From Chaetoderma sp. LZ-2023a (Eukaryota; Mollusca; Caudofoveata; Chaetodermatida; Chaetodermatidae): DNA of 64,000 nt. The notes beneath the pieces are model-generated. The model did no database searches and was not told the DNA's origin. It saw nothing but the letters and a program-made list of their open reading frames with translations. The DNA lies in contig CM067370.1 in the NCBI GenBank assembly GCA_034401795.1, positions 64,630,439 to 64,694,438 on the forward strand. The letters run 5' to 3'. Shown here piece after piece: positions 11,936 through 23,649 of this stretch (position 1 is the stretch's first letter; the number at the start of each line of letters is the position of its first letter). Position numbers and translations under genes: made by a program.

Positions 11936-12055
11936 AAAATGTGACTCAAACCTTTTCTTCTACTAAGCTATGTGTGTTATTATATAAGAATTATCTGGGT
12001 ACGTGAATCAATAAATCGCTTGCACAATCAATATAGAAGGACAATTGGAACATAC

Positions 12056-12441
12056 CACGTTAATAGTAGCTGTAGCCTCTCTGGTGATCGCTCTACTTTT
12101 CGTCTTCACAAACCCTTCCAGTCGTCCATTTTGTGGGCTGAATGCAATATGGTATGATCCCTGCTTCTTCGCACAATTCGTACTCCCAATCAGAGCTGCT
12201 CGTCGATTCTGATTATTCTCTGCATCATATCTCACCACGAAAGCCCAGTCCTGCATTAAATCCAAGTTGCTGAGACCTGCTATGTACAGTTCAGAGTTCC
12301 CATTAAATCTTCCGTACCACTCGCTACTCGGGCTGTCTTGCCCAGGAATCACATCACCATTGACACCAATCCAAAATTTATTGGGAGATTTGTCTTCGAT
12401 AAGTCCACCCTCAAAGTCCACGTGAAAAATCGGCAAGCAAG
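12056..12441 (-). CDS. Exon: laminin-G-like (concanavalin-type) domain, first part
   Basis: A 386-bp exon with acceptor CACAG ending at 12,442 and donor GTATGT starting at 12,055. It encodes a jelly-roll lectin-like domain of the laminin-G_3 type: HVDFEGGLIEDKS at the start, GRFNGNSELYIAGLSN in the middle, then WAFVVRYDAE, AALIGSTNC and YHIAFSP. These are the strand signatures of such domains (F.G...L.I..F...D and the later A.I....C). It starts with two bases completing the previous codon and ends on a codon boundary. Such domains bind glycans or proteins outside the cell; the ligand is not known here. The domain is incomplete and appears to continue in the exon at 2,667. Confidence 0.85.
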
Positions 12442-12447
12442 CTGTGA

Positions 12448-12450
<3 letters not shown>

Positions 12451-12501
<51 letters not shown>

Positions 12502-12541
12502 TTTAATAATAATCATAATAATATTATTATTATTATTATTC

Positions 12542-12575
<34 letters not shown>
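12451..12575 (+). repeat. (AAT)n/(ATT)n microsatellite
   Basis: (AAT)n changes to (ATT)n at about 12,520, so the two halves are inverted copies. It begins just upstream (in the gene's sense) of the acceptor of the laminin-G exon, so the acceptor's pyrimidine tract is provided by the ATT repeat. Confidence 0.9.
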
Positions 12576-12806
12576 CACCACGGGCAATTTCATCACCACC
12601 GCCATTGACTTTGGCCTCGACCTTGCCACCGCCACGGCCATCACTACCACGACCAGAGATCAGGTCGTAAACACGTGTCGAGACATAAACGTGAATAGAA
12701 GCATCTGTCACCAATAGTTTTAGATTTTACGACTTACATTATTATGCAGCACGGCCATACTGGATTGCAGTCAGTTGAATGCATGTTATTAACATATAAC
12801 TCACTG

Positions 12807-12980
12807 TTAACCCCTTTCATGTCAACCACGCCTCAAAGCGCTCAAACAGTGACTTTTATCAATCAAGCTTTTAATTTGTCAAGAGTTTTCAAGAAAATTA
12901 AATTTTTGCTCAGTGAATGACCATTTGCTGGCCAAGAGAAGACTGCTTTTTGTAAGTTTATAACTGGAAATTAGGGAAAT
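12807..12980 (+). mobile_element. MITE family A, copy 4 (right-truncated)
   Basis: Starts TTAACCCCTTTCATGTCAAC and contains GCCTCAAAGCGCTCAA and the GCTGGCCAAGAGAAGACT motif. The right half is missing. Confidence 0.6.
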
Positions 12981-13084
12981 CGTTTTCATATGCCCACGCA
13001 AAGCAATGTCATATTATGTGATGGCGCTCGCCGTCCGTTCGTGCGCCCATGTGTCCATGCATACCACCATCCGTCCGTCTGATT

Positions 13085-14060
13085 CTTGTCTGGAGCAGAT
13101 CTCTAAGAGGTTTGAACCTACACTCACAATTTCTATTTCAAATTTTTTTCAACAGATATATTACCTATAGACGAAGTGCAATGATTTGGATTCGGCAAAA
13201 TCCTCCGATATTCGCTAGAGTTTTCTCCCTTGAAAGCTTAAAATTCGTCAAAATTTTCTTGTCCGGAACAGATCTCGAAGAGTTTTGAACCTACACTCAC
13301 AATTTCTATTTCAGAAGATGTATTATGTATAGGCGAAGTGTCATGATTTCGGTTCGGCAAGATCTCCCCATATTCGCCAGAGTTATCTCCCTTGAAATAT
13401 TAAAATTCGTCAAAATTGTCTTATCCAGGCCAAATCGCGAAGAGTTTTGAACCCACACTCACAAATTTTTTCCCAGAAGATGTGTTATGTATAGCCGAAG
13501 TGTCATGATTTTGTTTTGACATGATCCGTCCATATTCGCCGGAGTCATCATCCAAATCTTGAAGAGTTTTGAACCCACACTCACACATTTTTTTTCAGTA
13601 GAAGTGGTACGTATAGCTGAAGTGTCATGCTTTTGTTTTGGCATGATTCGCCCATATTCGCGGGAGTCATGATTTCATATCGGCAAAATCCTCGTATATT
13701 CGCGTTATCTCCCTTGAATGATTAAAATTGGTTCAAATTTTCTTTTCCTGGCCAGATCTTGAAGAGTTTTGAATGCACATTCGCAATTTCTTTTCAGCAG
13801 ATGTGTTAGGGATGGACGAAGTGTCTTGATTTTTTTCCCACCAAACTCCGCCAATATTCACCAGAGTCACCTCCCTTGAAAAGCTAAAATTTGTCAAAAT
13901 TTTCTTGTCCAGTCCATATCTCGAAGAGTTGAACTTACACTCACAATTTTTTTTTCAGCAGAAGTTTTAGGGATAGTGTCATAATTTAGTTTCGGCCAAA
14001 TCTGCCTGTATTCGCCAGAGTTATTTCCCTTGAAAGATTAAAATTCATCAAAAGTTGTCT
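13085..14060 (+). repeat. Tandem repeat, about 170-190 bp unit, about six copies
   Basis: Each unit carries CAGATCTCGAAGAGTTTTGA, ACCTACACTCACAATTTCT, GCGAAGTGTCATGATTT, TATTCGCCAGAGTTATCTCC and AAAATTCGTCAAAATT in that order. Copies differ by substitutions and small gaps, so the array is old. The units resemble a dispersed repeat common in molluscan introns (inference). Confidence 0.8.
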
Positions 14061-14199
14061 TGTTGTAATTTTAGTGATTTCTTTGCCGTGCATTCCAAAT
14101 GTGTACCTAATAGAAGTCGCCCCCACCTCACAGACTAACTGTTCACATTTAGCATTCCTCAAACAGATATGCCTGTGGGCGTATGTTGAGTTTCACTAA

Positions 14200-14436
14200 A
14201 ACTCTTGCTAAGAAGTGTTTTTGACCGGTTTGACGATTAAATGGTTATTGTCAGGAAAATCTAGATTTTTGTTTAGTCAGTCTCCTTTTGCAGGCCAAGA
14301 GTAACCGAGCCAGTCATTCCAGTGGTAAAATTTCAAAAATACTCTTCTCATGGTCTGCAAATATAGTTCTCAAGACAACTGCAGAGGAAGTATTGGCTGG
14401 TTTTATAAACCACAAGTTGACACAAGAGGGGTTAAA
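14200..14436 (+). mobile_element. MITE family A, copy 5
   Basis: Contains TTTTGCAGGCCAAGAGTAAC, CAGTCATTCCAGTGGTAAAA and ends ACACAAGAGGGGTTAAAG. It is more diverged than copies 1-3. Positions 14,437-15,241 hold no recognisable feature. Confidence 0.6.
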
Positions 14437-15241
14437 GATAGAAAATTCGGATTACACGCAATCAAATTGGTCAAGTTCCAGTTCAAGTCCAGGTTCAACA
14501 GTTTCTTTTTTGCTGCTGTATGTTATTGATTCGACAGCTCCAGATGTGGTGAGATAAGCCTGAAACTATGTTAGGGAGATCCTTGGCCGAGAACAAAGGT
14601 CTAGATACCACGAAAGTTTCTAGGTGGATTACAAAGGAAGACTTGATTTAATAATTTGACATAATTGAGATGATAATTATACAAAATGTTAAGTGATTGC
14701 AGATTAGCATCCAGCAGTTTCCGAGTCCTCATTTATTACCTATAGGCCTAAATTGCATTTGCGCTATAAAATCATCATTAGTAATCATCATTTCTAGGTT
14801 CATCAGTTAGCTAGTAGACTAAAACATATATCTCTTAGTACACATGTTTCTAAGAATTCTGAGATGGTCATGTATCGCTCAGTGAAGAAAGATCATAGTT
14901 TTTAGCAAAAGTTTGGTAGCAGTTTCGATGATGGCCAACTGCTTCGAAATTTGCATCAGAAAGATTCTAGAATGCAATTAGTGACACCCTCCTTGCAATA
15001 GAGTGAATCACGTGGTTCAACGAGTCGTCTGTCATGAATACTGTGCTGTGTAGCTGAGTTAGCATGTCAGTGGTAGACACGGGACTTGACTGGTTGAGCT
15101 GTGTGAACTCTAGATGCTGAATACTATTCACACCTAAATTAAAACTTACAGGAGGACGCTTCCGAAATTTTAGTATGACAATTCCTGCATTTCCTTGAAT
15201 TTGCCATGATTATCCACCATCACACTAGTAGTCATATGTGG

Positions 15242-15424
15242 GGCTGTACGTTATTGTTCTAGAACAAAAGAATTATCGATTCTTTTGTTCTAGAACAAAA
15301 GAATCAATAATTATTTTGTTCTCGAACAATGACATACAGACGCACAGGTATTTTTTCTATTGTTCTTTCTGTTGGCTGTACGCCATTGTCTAAAGAGAAC
15401 AATGATGTACAGCTGCCTGAAAGA
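15242..15424. repeat. Cluster of element-1 terminal motifs and a 28-bp palindrome
   Basis: Just outside the left end of element 1, the motif GAACAATGACGTACAG or its reverse occurs repeatedly: 15,244 (reverse), 15,324, 15,376 (reverse, partial), 15,397 and finally 15,423 at the element end. Between the first two lies a perfect palindrome at 15,278-15,305 (GATTCTTTTGTTCT and its complement). It may be extra terminal sub-repeats of the element, or a small MITE with similar ends. Confidence 0.6.
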
Positions 15425-15733
15425 ACAATGACGTACAGCGTTAGAATTAAATTATGTGCATATATATGTCATTTTAATCATTTGGCACGAAGAGTGTCAT
15501 TAAATTGATAGAATGTTTTTAGGCGTTGTAATTCTGTGGGTTGATGTGCTAATAATTAAAATTTTAACCCCTAAAAGTTTGTTATTTTACTTTTTAAACT
15601 AGCTGCGCGCCGCACCCCCTCCCTCGGTGTTAGCTACCATAGCATAGCGGTTAAAATATAAGTAGAGGTGGTCGCATAACCGAGGTGGATGGATGAGGCA
15701 GAGGAGGAGGAGGGATGCGGTATGCTAGCATAC
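15425..15733 (+). repeat. Left terminal inverted repeat of element 1
   Basis: Matches the reverse complement of 27,556-27,847. Shared blocks are TACAGCGTTAGAAT, TTGATGTGCTAA, TTTTAACCCCTAAAAGTTTG, GTAGAGGTGGTCGCATAA, CGAGGTGGAT, GAGGAGGAGG and GGTATGCTAGC. Divergence and small indels show long decay. No clear 6-bp target duplication could be read at the ends. Confidence 0.85.
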
Positions 15734-18700
15734 TTTTTTACAAGGCATCAGCCGGCAATGCACGATATCTCTGTACGTAGTGAATATTTTGAAAATAATT
15801 TGACTGCATTGGTAGTCGCCATCAACTTTCGATCAAATCATTTTCATAACATTTTATCAGGATCCTAAACATTAATTTATTAGTAAACTATGTACATGCT
15901 GAATATTTTGAAAATGATTTGACCACCGTAACTTGTTGGCGGATTAACCAACATCGATTTACATGCAAATTGTTTTTTAAATACTTAATAAGTGTGGCGA
16001 TATAGTGTTTGCAATAACATCAGTCAGTTATATTTTTGTGGCTGCTCGATGTCATTGTCACGTTTACAACAAAATGTCGGCATTATGTCTCTGAAGGCTA
16101 TGAATCATGCGTTTAAGGACTCCTATTAGTCGTGAGTTCAAGCATATGATATCCTTTCACTCTGTATGATAAAAAGTTAATTTTTTTCGGATATGGTAAA
16201 AGTTTAATTTAACCATTCATCAGTGGTCCATTAGCTGTGAGATCGGTCCTTAATTGAGTTACAAACATGACACGTTTTAAGGAATAATGAAAAACAAGAG
16301 AGTACTTATTTGCACCACACATCTCATTCTACGCGATCTTTTTAGAAATATTAAGTAATTCAAAATTACTATTAAATTATTATCTAGTTCACCCACGAGG
16401 AGATAGAGTGTTTTTCTCTTTGTGGTTACGAATGCGTGCTTCTCTTGACTGCTTTTTTGTATAATTTTGAATGGGATAAATACTGCAATTTATACCTTTA
16501 AAGTTTTTTGTTCGCATTATTGTTCACACTCATGCGCAATTCGTTTTCCAGTTCTTAACCGAGTGTAAATATGGGATTTGTGGACTGGTTACCCACACAT
16601 CCCATGGCTACCTTTTGGTTCCCAGGTAAATATTTGCAGATGAGCTATTGACACTGTGCAGGTCAAGCATGTTTTGCGTCACATGCTCAGTCTTGAATAT
16701 TCATAACATCGTCATCATGACACGTCACTGGAATAGGACTAACTATTTGGGTCGCTATAGACAGTGGTTATTGTATATACGTCATCAGCAATAGGGCCAA
16801 TTATTCAGGTCACTATTGGCAGCAAGGAAATGAATCTATTCTTTATAGGTCGTTATGACATGATGAGTGTTGCAGCTTTTATGTAATGATTATTTATATC
16901 CATATCGGTGGAGGGGGGGAATATCCGATTAGCACCACTGTTATTGTTATAGTTATCCATGTTGCTTACTGAAAGTATAGATTATGTATTTTATGTGAAT
17001 GTTTGAGGGTTTCTAAATGGATGATTATGATCCCTGGTGATGGACAAATTGGTTTAGCCATATTTGATTTACGTTTGATTAAGGTAGGTTGCTACAATCA
17101 ATCTAGCTTTGTCATTTCATAATCGGGATTTAGATCGGATAATTTAGACAAATATTCAACCCACGCAAAGTCATAGTTATAGTCATAATCGTTTATGAGA
17201 AATCAAACTGAATATTTAACCCCTGAAGGGCCAGAAACTGGTTCTGTCACTTTGATACAGGTTATAAGTACTGTGACAGTAATACGCGTTTGGATTAAGG
17301 TCAAGATAGATCTTAAGATGACTTCTGGGTACTTAATACAACAAGGTCTTACAAGATGGTTAATTAAGATGGATATTTACATGATTCGAAGAAGCAAGTA
17401 AAATAGCAGGAATAGAGTATACGGATCCAGTTATGTGATTCATCACCACACAGAAACCCCATGATGTATGCGTACTTCTGGTAATTACCCAGAATGTACA
17501 TGTCAGGTCAGAGATCACCTAAGCATACATCATGACGTCTCATAACCATTAGTTAGCGTATCTGAATGTAGTTTCCCAATAGTAAAGTAATCCTGTAGAG
17601 TTAATACTTGAATGGTTGACACCCTTATCACAATAAAGCCAGCAAGTAAGCGGCATCAAATATGCAAGGAATGGATGCATGACGAGGCGTGTCAAAGCAG
17701 AATTGTATATGTATTCTGCCAAAAGGCATCACTTGCATATTGGTTCCAACCGGTTGAGTCTGACCATCTTTTGAGTGTGGGAAGGAGAGTGTTAACCAAT
17801 CAAAGTAGTTAGATCTTGGAAATCATCAGGGAAGCCCTCTGAAACATCATTAGACCGACGTCATGCACGAATACACTTTTGTTGTATATAAGGACGTGCA
17901 TGATGTTTAAATATTTAATCTTCCGATTGCGCTCTTTCATAGAGGTAACATATGTCATGATAAGCAGCTTAACATCAGCAGTTGAAGTTCATTATTAACA
18001 AGTTACAATCTTTTGATAGTCGAAAATAGTTTAGTTTGAAAGTATTGTTAAGTTTATAAAGCCTGCAATATGGCTCTCTTTTACTGTGCATTAATAAAGT
18101 TAGATTTATTTATATTAACAGTGCAAAAGCGTTAGTGTTGTTTTTAGTAAAAAGTGTATTGAGAAAGGAAGAACACCCTTCCTGAACTCCAAGGAACCGA
18201 CTCCAGAATTAAAGAATCTGTGAGTGTTTATCATTAGTGGATAGCAGAAAATAATTTCACATTTTTCAATATGTACTAGTTCCACCATCATTTGCTTGAA
18301 TATCTTGTTTTGGATTTCGCCCTAGAGATTTTGCATATTTATGAGGGGTGTGTGTGGTATTATGCGTCGATATATGTATAAATCATCTTTTTTCCTTCGT
18401 GCACCGCATTGCTCATGCTAACATTAAACATGGACGCTTCAAACACTTTAAGGTCAGCTTTGCTGATGTTAGACCATGCCTATGTTCTCGCGGCTACCTT
18501 GAGCACTAATAATGGCATTGGTATATTAAAGTATGAAACCATGCATGAGCATATTTGAAAGGCATATCATTATTTGCCTCAGCGTGGAATATGTGGTAGA
18601 CCACTACGTGCCTGTACCATCGGAATCTGGTTCTGAACCATCTTCAATGGAGTAAGGGTGTCATACGTTCTATCATGTATGCACCCCACAAGCACACATG

Positions 18701-19870
18701 CACCTTATGCACCAACACACACACACACACACGAACTGGGCATTCCCTCGCGTGTGTATGTATTCCCTTTTCCCGTGTCGTGTATGCGTGCTTGTGTGTG
18801 TCTTCTATGCACCCGTATAAATGCGTGCGTACATTGTGCATGTATGAAACATAATTTTGTTTTTTGCTGGCCCCTTAAAAAAAGAGGCCTATTTTTTTAT
18901 TTTTTTATTTGCATAGTCGAAAATGTTTTATCTCAATTTTGCAATCAGTAATTTCTTGCATTCTCGCACCACATACATGCGCAGCAATCATAACAAAGTT
19001 GATACTTCGTGTGCACCCATCTGTTGGAATTACGTTCATCCTGTTCCACTAGATAATCTCTCCAGCGGTTCTGGATTTCGCGCATTACCTTTTTAAATGT
19101 ATGTTGAACTGGTACTTCGCTATATCAGTTCCACTCTACGCAGCCACCCTTAATCAGTATAGACCTGATTGTACGACAGCGATCACATAATATAGATTTA
19201 TTTTCCATTTTCACTTCACAAATTAAAAAAAGATGAATGCCTTACTATTAGCGTGCATTTCGCTTTTATAGCTAAAATATGAGCGCTGTCAGTAAAACTA
19301 ACTTTCTAATCTGAACACACACTTATTTTGGTCACATGTTTTTTTCCACAGCTTAAAATTAACATCATCGGATTTCAAAACATACCTGTGCAGACAATTG
19401 CATGTACAAAATTCGTTTCTTCGCGTCATACCCGTTTGATTGGCATTTGCTTTTTTTCAAAAAACTGGAATTGATAAAAGCAACATTAAAACGCAGGATT
19501 CAATTATGGATGAGAACACGTCATATGGTTTTCCACATTCAGATGTTAAATCCCACATTTTGGCATAGTCAATAATTCACGTGCATACGATTAATTAATG
19601 TATTAATTTTTAATCGTTCTAGGGCACCACACGCTCCTAGTGTGACATTGTTTGTTAGCCATTATCGGAATGTGCTCATATTAAAATTTGTTCTTCCATC
19701 GGCGCATATCAAAATGATGATAATTGGGGATGGTGGCAGAGGGATGATAGAGGAGGTGGGTAAGGGAACACGAAGAAATAATAACTTTAAAAAAAAAAAA
19801 GGCATTTATTGACACATATAAGATGATACATTTTTATGGTAAATAAATAAATATTAGCGACATTTATTCA
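15734..19870. other. Element 1 left part, no recognisable gene
   Basis: About 4.1 kb between the left repeat and the protease. Open frames are short and match nothing I know. This is where an integrase or other genes would be expected in a complete Polinton, so they have been lost or decayed. Short (CA)n at 18,715-18,732 and an A-rich run at 19,788-19,800. Confidence 0.5.
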
Positions 19871-19876
19871 CAATGA

Positions 19877-20420
19877 TTATATTCTTAAAGAAAACATAGT
19901 AGAAAAATAATTATACAGTAAGCATGATCTTTTTTTTCTCTGTTTATTCATAATCCCGCGCATCAAACGTTTCACTATAGCATCATTTTTGTCTCTGTTT
20001 CTTAGCACCCATAATATGTGCTTCATTTGTATGCCTCTTGAATGATGATATAAGAAATATATGCAATAATATCCGCAAGTAGTCATCAAGGATGGTTGAA
20101 CACGTTCAATGTTGAAATAATAAACATGTGCATAGTGTCCATTTTGCACATTTGATATCATTCTTCCATCTGATGGGCGTCTTCCATAAGGATCAAAGTA
20201 TTCAGCATTTCCATTTCTAGTGTAATAAACCACAACCCAATGTTGTCCAGATTTATTACTGGGATGTGTGTTTATTACTAATAAAGACGGGCATTATTTT
20301 ATATGCATGGGCACATTGTCAATTGGAAAAACGCCAAGAAAGTGTTCACACATTTTATTGTCACCGAATAATAGAATAGATCCTCTATTTCAAATGTATT
20401 CAACATATTTTTAATAATCT
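19877..20420 (-). pseudogene. Adenovirus-type cysteine protease (Polinton PRO), disrupted
   Basis: The minus strand from about 20,350 shows FLGVFPIDNVP, the N-terminal substrate-groove motif of Polinton proteases. An in-frame TAA near 20,300 follows. Then come QHWVVVYY with the catalytic His, AEYFDPYGRRP, and TTCGYYCIYFL with the catalytic Cys. The family (adenain-like, C5/C48 type) cleaves capsid precursors during maturation. The open part from 20,233 gives 118 residues. The order and spacing of the His, Asp and Cys motifs are right, but the stop between the two N-terminal motifs would truncate the protein. It lies directly downstream of the capsid gene, as in other Polintons. Confidence 0.75.
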
Positions 20421-20465
20421 GTTAATACGTTAAAGTCTGATCCAATTTCTACTGTATTATTAAAT

Positions 20466-21658
20466 TCAGCATGGCAAATTACGCAGGTTGTAGTGAAGAG
20501 CCTGAGCAAAATGGAAGACCACTCTTAACGAACCAGTGCATGTAGGGCAGCGATGCTCTGAATCAGCTAGATCTGATGTAAAATCCCATGCAAACAGCGT
20601 GGTTCCATGTTTGAACTGGGCCTTATTTATCAGGTAACTGCAGTCCATAAATAACACCCCAGTACCACTGAATAGTGAGAAATAAGCATCTGAGTAAATG
20701 TTGTCACTAAACAAAGGCCGTATTGGCGATGTTGTAACCGCTTCTCCATTTATATAACATGTAGCATAGGAAGTGTTAATTGTTATCAAACTTGAACAGA
20801 TTTCTTGTACCACCCCATTATGTGCATCATTCGGTACAAAAGCAAATAATACTCTAGTAGGAAGCTGTCCAATAAATATATTATCTCTATCCATGCTCAT
20901 AACTCCAATAGGTACTGTAAAAGTCTTACACACTACCCTTTTAATAGGATATTTCATGCTCGTCTGTCTCAGAGTAACCGCGTGCACCACTAGCAGATCT
21001 GCTGATGGAATAACTTTGCGTACAAATAAGGTAGCTGACAATATGTTCAGCTTAGGCCTCACTCCTACTGCAGCCATTATGGAGAAGACATCTTTACTCC
21101 ACTGTAGATGTACTCTTAAATCTATGGAACCGAGCAGGAATCAGTCCTGTAGAAACATATCGCTGTGTATGTGCCATATTAATTGTACTGTATATTATCA
21201 AATTTGTCAGCATAATCTATTTTCCATCCAGCAAGTTGTAGATGCGAGGATGCGGCATCGCTCCCATAATTAAGCAATGTTTCAAAGTATGAGCGGTATG
21301 CATAATATCCGTTCGAGTCACTGACACGTTTTCCATTCAAAAAAATATCCACTTGTGAGAAAATCGTATGTGTAAGATTATCCGCAGGCGCTATCATGCC
21401 ATCCTCCTCGAGTGGCCTCTCAATACCATTTTGATCTAGCTTTTCTAGCTTAACTTTAATCAAAAGATAAGATTGCGAAAGATCTAAATATCTATCAGCA
21501 GACCCATAGACATAAAACTCGATCGGGCCACTATCTGATAAACTCGATACAGGCTGAAACTGTTCCCATTTTGCAGACTCCAATATTGTCACTATGGGAC
21601 GTGTCTGAAAAATGTCTAATTTGCTCTTCGAGCACTCACATATTTGACTAAGTTCCAT
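20466..21658 (-). pseudogene. Capsid-like structural protein (F54H12.2 type), frameshifted
   Basis: It starts at ATG 21,658. The first 159 codons carry the hallmarks of the F54H12.2-like family found in animal Polinton/adintovirus-type elements: GPIEFYVYGSADRYLDLSQS, DNLTHTIFSQVDIFLNGK and YAYRSYFETLLNYG. The frame then stops near 21,179. It continues in other frames and is open again from about 21,120 to 20,466 (ending near LRNLPC). Total coding length is close to the ~400 residues usual for the family. I infer a jelly-roll capsid protein; the exact role is not certain. At least two frame changes near 21,100-21,180 make the copy non-functional. The protease follows downstream and CRE-like motifs lie upstream. 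Confidence 0.75.
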
Positions 21659-21764
21659 ATTTTTTTTTGTTAATTAAAGATATCTGTGTGTTTTCTCTGA
21701 CGTCTATTGCGACCCTTCCTCTTTGGTAGCGCATACATTGGCTGAGCATTACCTGTATTATTCC

Positions 21765-22010
21765 TCTTTTTACGTCAGTATGGTGACATAACTCTATGAT
21801 GCAATATGTAGTCACTCTTCTGTGAATAGTTTATCAATGCTTACTGGATAGCGAACATTAAGAATATAATTGTGACGTCAGATACTCAAGTCGTAACTTA
21901 GGAGAAATGCTATGACCATTTAAGTGTATGATTGTAACGTCATATACACGCTTCGTATCTTAGGAGAAATGCTATGAATAAAAACATATAATAAAAGATT
22001 TTAACGTCAT
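21765..22010 (-). promoter_or_regulatory. CRE-like motif array upstream of the capsid gene
   Basis: TGACGTCA at 21,873 and TAACGTCA at 21,935 and 22,002 recur every 62-67 bp inside a degenerate tandem repeat that also contains TAGGAGAAATGCTATGA. Another TTACGTCA lies near 21,769. CREB/ATF proteins bind such sites. The position is just upstream of the capsid ATG (21,658). A promoter role is inferred. Confidence 0.4.
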
Positions 22011-22390
22011 AAATTCATGTAAGAGCGAAATTGGAATGAAATATAGTGATGTATGAGTGAATAGATTATGACATCATATACTTGCACGACGAGGAAGAAC
22101 AAATCCCTGACATCTTTAAATAGTTACGAAATAAACGCCATATTATATGAATATTTACCATGAAATTGAACAAAAACGTATAACTGTGTTTTTTTAAGTA
22201 TGCGGAGCGCACATAATGAAATGCTCTATTCTTTGTCAGCATTACTCTATTAATCCTTCACCTGTCACATTCTTCTCTAAAGAATAGAATAGCAATGGCA
22301 CATGACGACAAGTGCCTCAGCCAAGTGAAAAAGTGGGCATGCCATGCAGAGGTGGCGGGGTAGGGAATGGCGAGTTACTAGCGATAGATA

Positions 22391-22392
22391 GC

Positions 22393-22424
<32 letters not shown>

Positions 22425-22458
22425 AAGAGAGAAAGAGAGAGAGAGAGAGCGAGAGCGG

Positions 22459-22497
<39 letters not shown>

Positions 22498-22500
22498 AGG

Positions 22501-22568
<68 letters not shown>
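22391..22568 (+). repeat. (GA)n microsatellite, about 175 bp
   Basis: Nearly pure GA repeat with GGGA and GC interruptions inside element 1. Long Arg/Glu and Ser/Leu open frames here are artefacts. Positions 22,569-22,979 are AT-rich, with an inverted pair TTTAAAATTAACGAG / CAGTTAATTTTAAATAA at 22,802-22,855. Confidence 0.9.
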
Positions 22569-22571
<3 letters not shown>

Positions 22572-22979
22572 GCACTAGTACAGAACAAGTGGAATCCAAT
22601 TTTAAAACTTTTTATTAATCCTGACATCAATAATAAGACACATATTGTTACAAAGATACGATTTTACGAAATAAAAAACCAAATAAGACAACATATTTTT
22701 TCCCAAAGTTACGATTGACGAAATAAAACAATTAATTAGGTGGCGTCTTTTAAAAAGGCATATAAAATCAATTAAGTAGGTGGTACCTTTAAAGGTATGA
22801 ATTTATTTAAAATTAACGAGCTTTTAATGCGCATAAAGTACAGTTAATTTTAAATAAAAAACATACAAATAAGGTTCTATCTTCTTAATCGTGTTTTTGA
22901 ATTGTTACTATTATTGCAGGTATATAACGTGTAAGCAGCGATTTCATTAATATGTGCATAGAGAAAATATTAAATATAG

Positions 22980-23516
22980 TTATGATGATAACATCTGTTT
23001 TTCATATATTACGTCCACAATGTACCTATACCATTCCATCATACACATGTGGTACAGTTCAGTATGATGTTCATATATATCGTGATGGATGGAAAGTTGA
23101 GCGCAATATTCAGCTTCGTTCATTTCTAATAATGCTGCCTCATTATACAGTTCAAAATTGTCAATTGGATTAAAGTTCACATCAATACCTAAACGAGAAT
23201 GTTCACCTAGACTCTGATGAGTTACTAGACATCCAAAACAATCTCGCACAGCCATCGATTGTATCTTCTCACACAGCATGAATGCGAATAATTTCTGGCT
23301 GATCTTTTGCACATGATCTGTAGGACAATAATGGTGTGACTGACACATAGTTTTACAATACTGACGCAGTTTGACGGTATCATACACAAGTTCATCATTG
23401 GTGAGATTTAGTTCATCATCATTGCTAAAAAACTCATCGAGGAATATGGCGTCTGAAGTAAGCGAGCCGAGATTAGACATCTCTGCATATTCGCTAGTGG
23501 ATGGAATGTCACTCAT
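22980..23516 (-). CDS. Unknown protein of element 1 (178 aa)
   Basis: An intact frame from ATG 23,516 to 22,980, between the polymerase/PC4 side and the capsid gene. It has an acidic N-terminal third, then a basic Cys/His-containing part with CKTMCQSHHYC, LFAFMLCEKIQSM and DCFGCLVTHQS, and an acidic C-terminal part. The CFGC..H arrangement with earlier Cys and His residues could bind a metal. I recall similar short proteins near Polinton-like genes in other invertebrates but no function. It is one of the few uninterrupted genes of the element, which may be chance given its size. Confidence 0.5.
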   Translation of the reverse strand: MSDIPSTSEYAEMSNLGSLTSDAIFLDEFFSNDDELNLTNDELVYDTVKLRQYCKTMCQSHHYCPTDHVQKISQKLFAFMLCEKIQSMAVRDCFGCLVTHQSLGEHSRLGIDVNFNPIDNFELYNEAALLEMNEAEYCAQLSIHHDIYEHHTELYHMCMMEWYRYIVDVIYEKQMLSS

Positions 23517-23649
23517 GTTCTCTTCATTTTTTCACACCATAAAAGCACTGAGGTATCGTGGTAAACAGTGTGTCACCACTCACATCAGGTGGCACATAAA
23601 AGTTAGGTAATGCTGCCAGCAAATTACTCGCGTTCTGTTTCAATAATTC

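Noticed and set aside
13085..14060. A CRISPR-like or coding tandem array
   Set aside because: Units of ~180 bp are continuous, diverged and contain stops in all frames.
20773..21273. 166-residue plus-strand frame
   Set aside because: It lies opposite the capsid-like gene and has no motif; a shadow frame.
22277..22630. Open frames of up to 117 residues (Ser-Leu or Arg-Glu repeats)
   Set aside because: Artefacts of the (GA)n microsatellite.
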